A stretch of 22,927 bases of DNA from Bacteroidales bacterium UBA2287 (lineage in GTDB: Bacteria; Bacteroidota; Bacteroidia; Bacteroidales; Tenuifilaceae). The position numbers and the translations under genes are program-made. The stretch covers positions 1 through 22,927 of the forward strand of contig DDWL01000056.1 of the NCBI GenBank assembly GCA_002345675.1, in the 5' to 3' direction. This document shows, piece by piece, positions 22,279 to 22,927 of the stretch. Position 1 is the stretch's first letter. Each line of letters opens with the position of its first letter. The notes beneath the pieces were generated by a model. It ran no database searches. It was given only the letters and a program-made list of their open reading frames with translations, and was not told where the DNA came from.

Positions 22279-22920
22279 ATGCGCAACTTCTCCATTTATG
22301 CTGTAAGCATAATAAACCTAATAATTACAGCGCGGTACTGTATTCTTTTATACAAAAAGAAAACTCAGCCAGCGTTGGCAATGTGGATATTCTTTTCAAT
22401 TGCCGTGTTCATGAGCCTTGTTACGTACCTTGCCGATGGCAACTTTAGCATTTGGGATAATATACTAAACGCTACCGACTTAGTTTTAGTGGTCACTGTG
22501 TCGATTGCCATTTTACTTTTTGGCGAAAAAAACTCCCGATTTACAGCATTCGACAAAGGTTGCCTTATTGCTGTTTTGGCAATAATTGGGTTTTGGGTAA
22601 TTACCCGCAACCATTTGGCAACCAACCTTGCTATACAGTCAATATTGGTAATTGCATACTTCCCTGTTATTAGGCGACTGCTCGAATCGAAGTCGAACAG
22701 CGAACCCTTTTCGGTTTGGATTCTTATGCTTATTGCGCCCGGCATTGCGCTAATTTCGAGCAAAGGAGACATGGCATCAATATACTCGTGGCGGGCAATA
22801 GTTTGCGTTTCGCTACTTCTACTTTTAATGCTTCGCATCGAAATGGTTGCTAAAAAAACAAAAATGCAGCTTGATGAGACTGCCCAAAAGATAAAAAAGT
22901 TAAACCACAAACCCCGATAA
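22279..22920 (+). CDS. Unknown 7-TM integral membrane protein
   Basis: A 213-residue membrane protein I do not recognise. Hydrophobic segments at about 6-24, 32-51, 60-80, 88-107, 111-130, 140-158 and 165-185 suggest seven helices joined by short loops, followed by a basic cytoplasmic tail (KKTKMQLDETAQKIKKLNHKPR). It has few charged residues inside the membrane and no obvious transporter or enzyme motif. The final codons and the TAA at 22918-22920 fall within the dispersed palindrome CCCCGATAACTATCGG, so the last one or two residues come from repeat sequence. It is divergent from the methyltransferase, and a functional link is not shown. Confidence 0.7.
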   Translation: MRNFSIYAVSIINLIITARYCILLYKKKTQPALAMWIFFSIAVFMSLVTYLADGNFSIWDNILNATDLVLVVTVSIAILLFGEKNSRFTAFDKGCLIAVLAIIGFWVITRNHLATNLAIQSILVIAYFPVIRRLLESKSNSEPFSVWILMLIAPGIALISSKGDMASIYSWRAIVCVSLLLLLMLRIEMVAKKTKMQLDETAQKIKKLNHKPR

Positions 22921-22927
22921 CTATCGG
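22912..22927 (+). repeat. CCCGATA palindrome copy at the window end
   Basis: CCCCGATAACTATCGG is the inverse orientation of the inner arms of the hairpin at 7613-7630 and continues beyond the window. It overlaps the stop codon of the preceding gene. Confidence 0.65.

Overview
The window looks like a stretch of chromosome from an anaerobic member of the Bacteroidota (Bacteroidales/Marinilabiliales-like). Several lines point there. Two secreted proteins end in type IX secretion (Por) sorting domains. Many genes are preceded by the TAnnTTTG -7 box typical of the phylum instead of a TATAAT box. The RAYT, DUF4412-like and 7TM-histidine-kinase families are types common in that phylum. A HydF maturase implies [FeFe]-hydrogenase and a fermentative, low-oxygen life. 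Base composition is moderately AT-rich.

Layout. 1-1900: a VapB-like antitoxin followed by a PIN-domain toxin that is split exactly in two by a 1222-bp insertion sequence (492-1713). Both imperfect terminal inverted repeats and an 8-bp target duplication are visible. 1980-2745: a RAYT (REP-associated tyrosine transposase) flanked by short palindromes, ending in a strong terminator. 2787-4691 (-): a secreted M1-family metallopeptidase with a T9SS tail. 5180-5903: a zeta-like P-loop kinase overlapping a 50-aa basic protein, a probable toxin-antitoxin-like pair. 6201-7592: a phosphoglucosamine/phosphomannomutase. 7605-7776: a repeat-rich spacer. 7870-10746: a MacA-like adaptor and a MacB-like permease without an ATPase. 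10787-10925: a second copy of the RAYT-flanking palindrome element. 11007-16626 (-): two sensor kinases, a membrane 7TM-PAS kinase followed by a soluble multi-PAS hybrid kinase. 16778-18010 (-): hydF. 18059-19543 (-): a secreted T9SS protein of unknown function. 19664-20635: a secreted DUF4412-like protein. 20728-20848: an intergenic cassette of linked palindromes. 20985-22142 (-): an orphan C5-cytosine methyltransferase. 22279-22920: an unknown 7-TM protein whose stop codon lies inside a dispersed palindrome.

How the parts fit. The core functions (sugar mutase, efflux-type adaptor/permease, sensor kinases, HydF, exported proteins) are ordinary housekeeping or environmental genes. The interest lies in the small mobile and repeat elements between them: an IS that has killed a toxin while sparing its antitoxin, a RAYT whose palindromes recur 9 kb away, a kinase/small-protein pair, and at least three other families of intergenic palindromes. 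I saw no tRNA, rRNA, CRISPR array or prophage. Functions are assigned from visible motifs and remembered family features only; no database search was possible.
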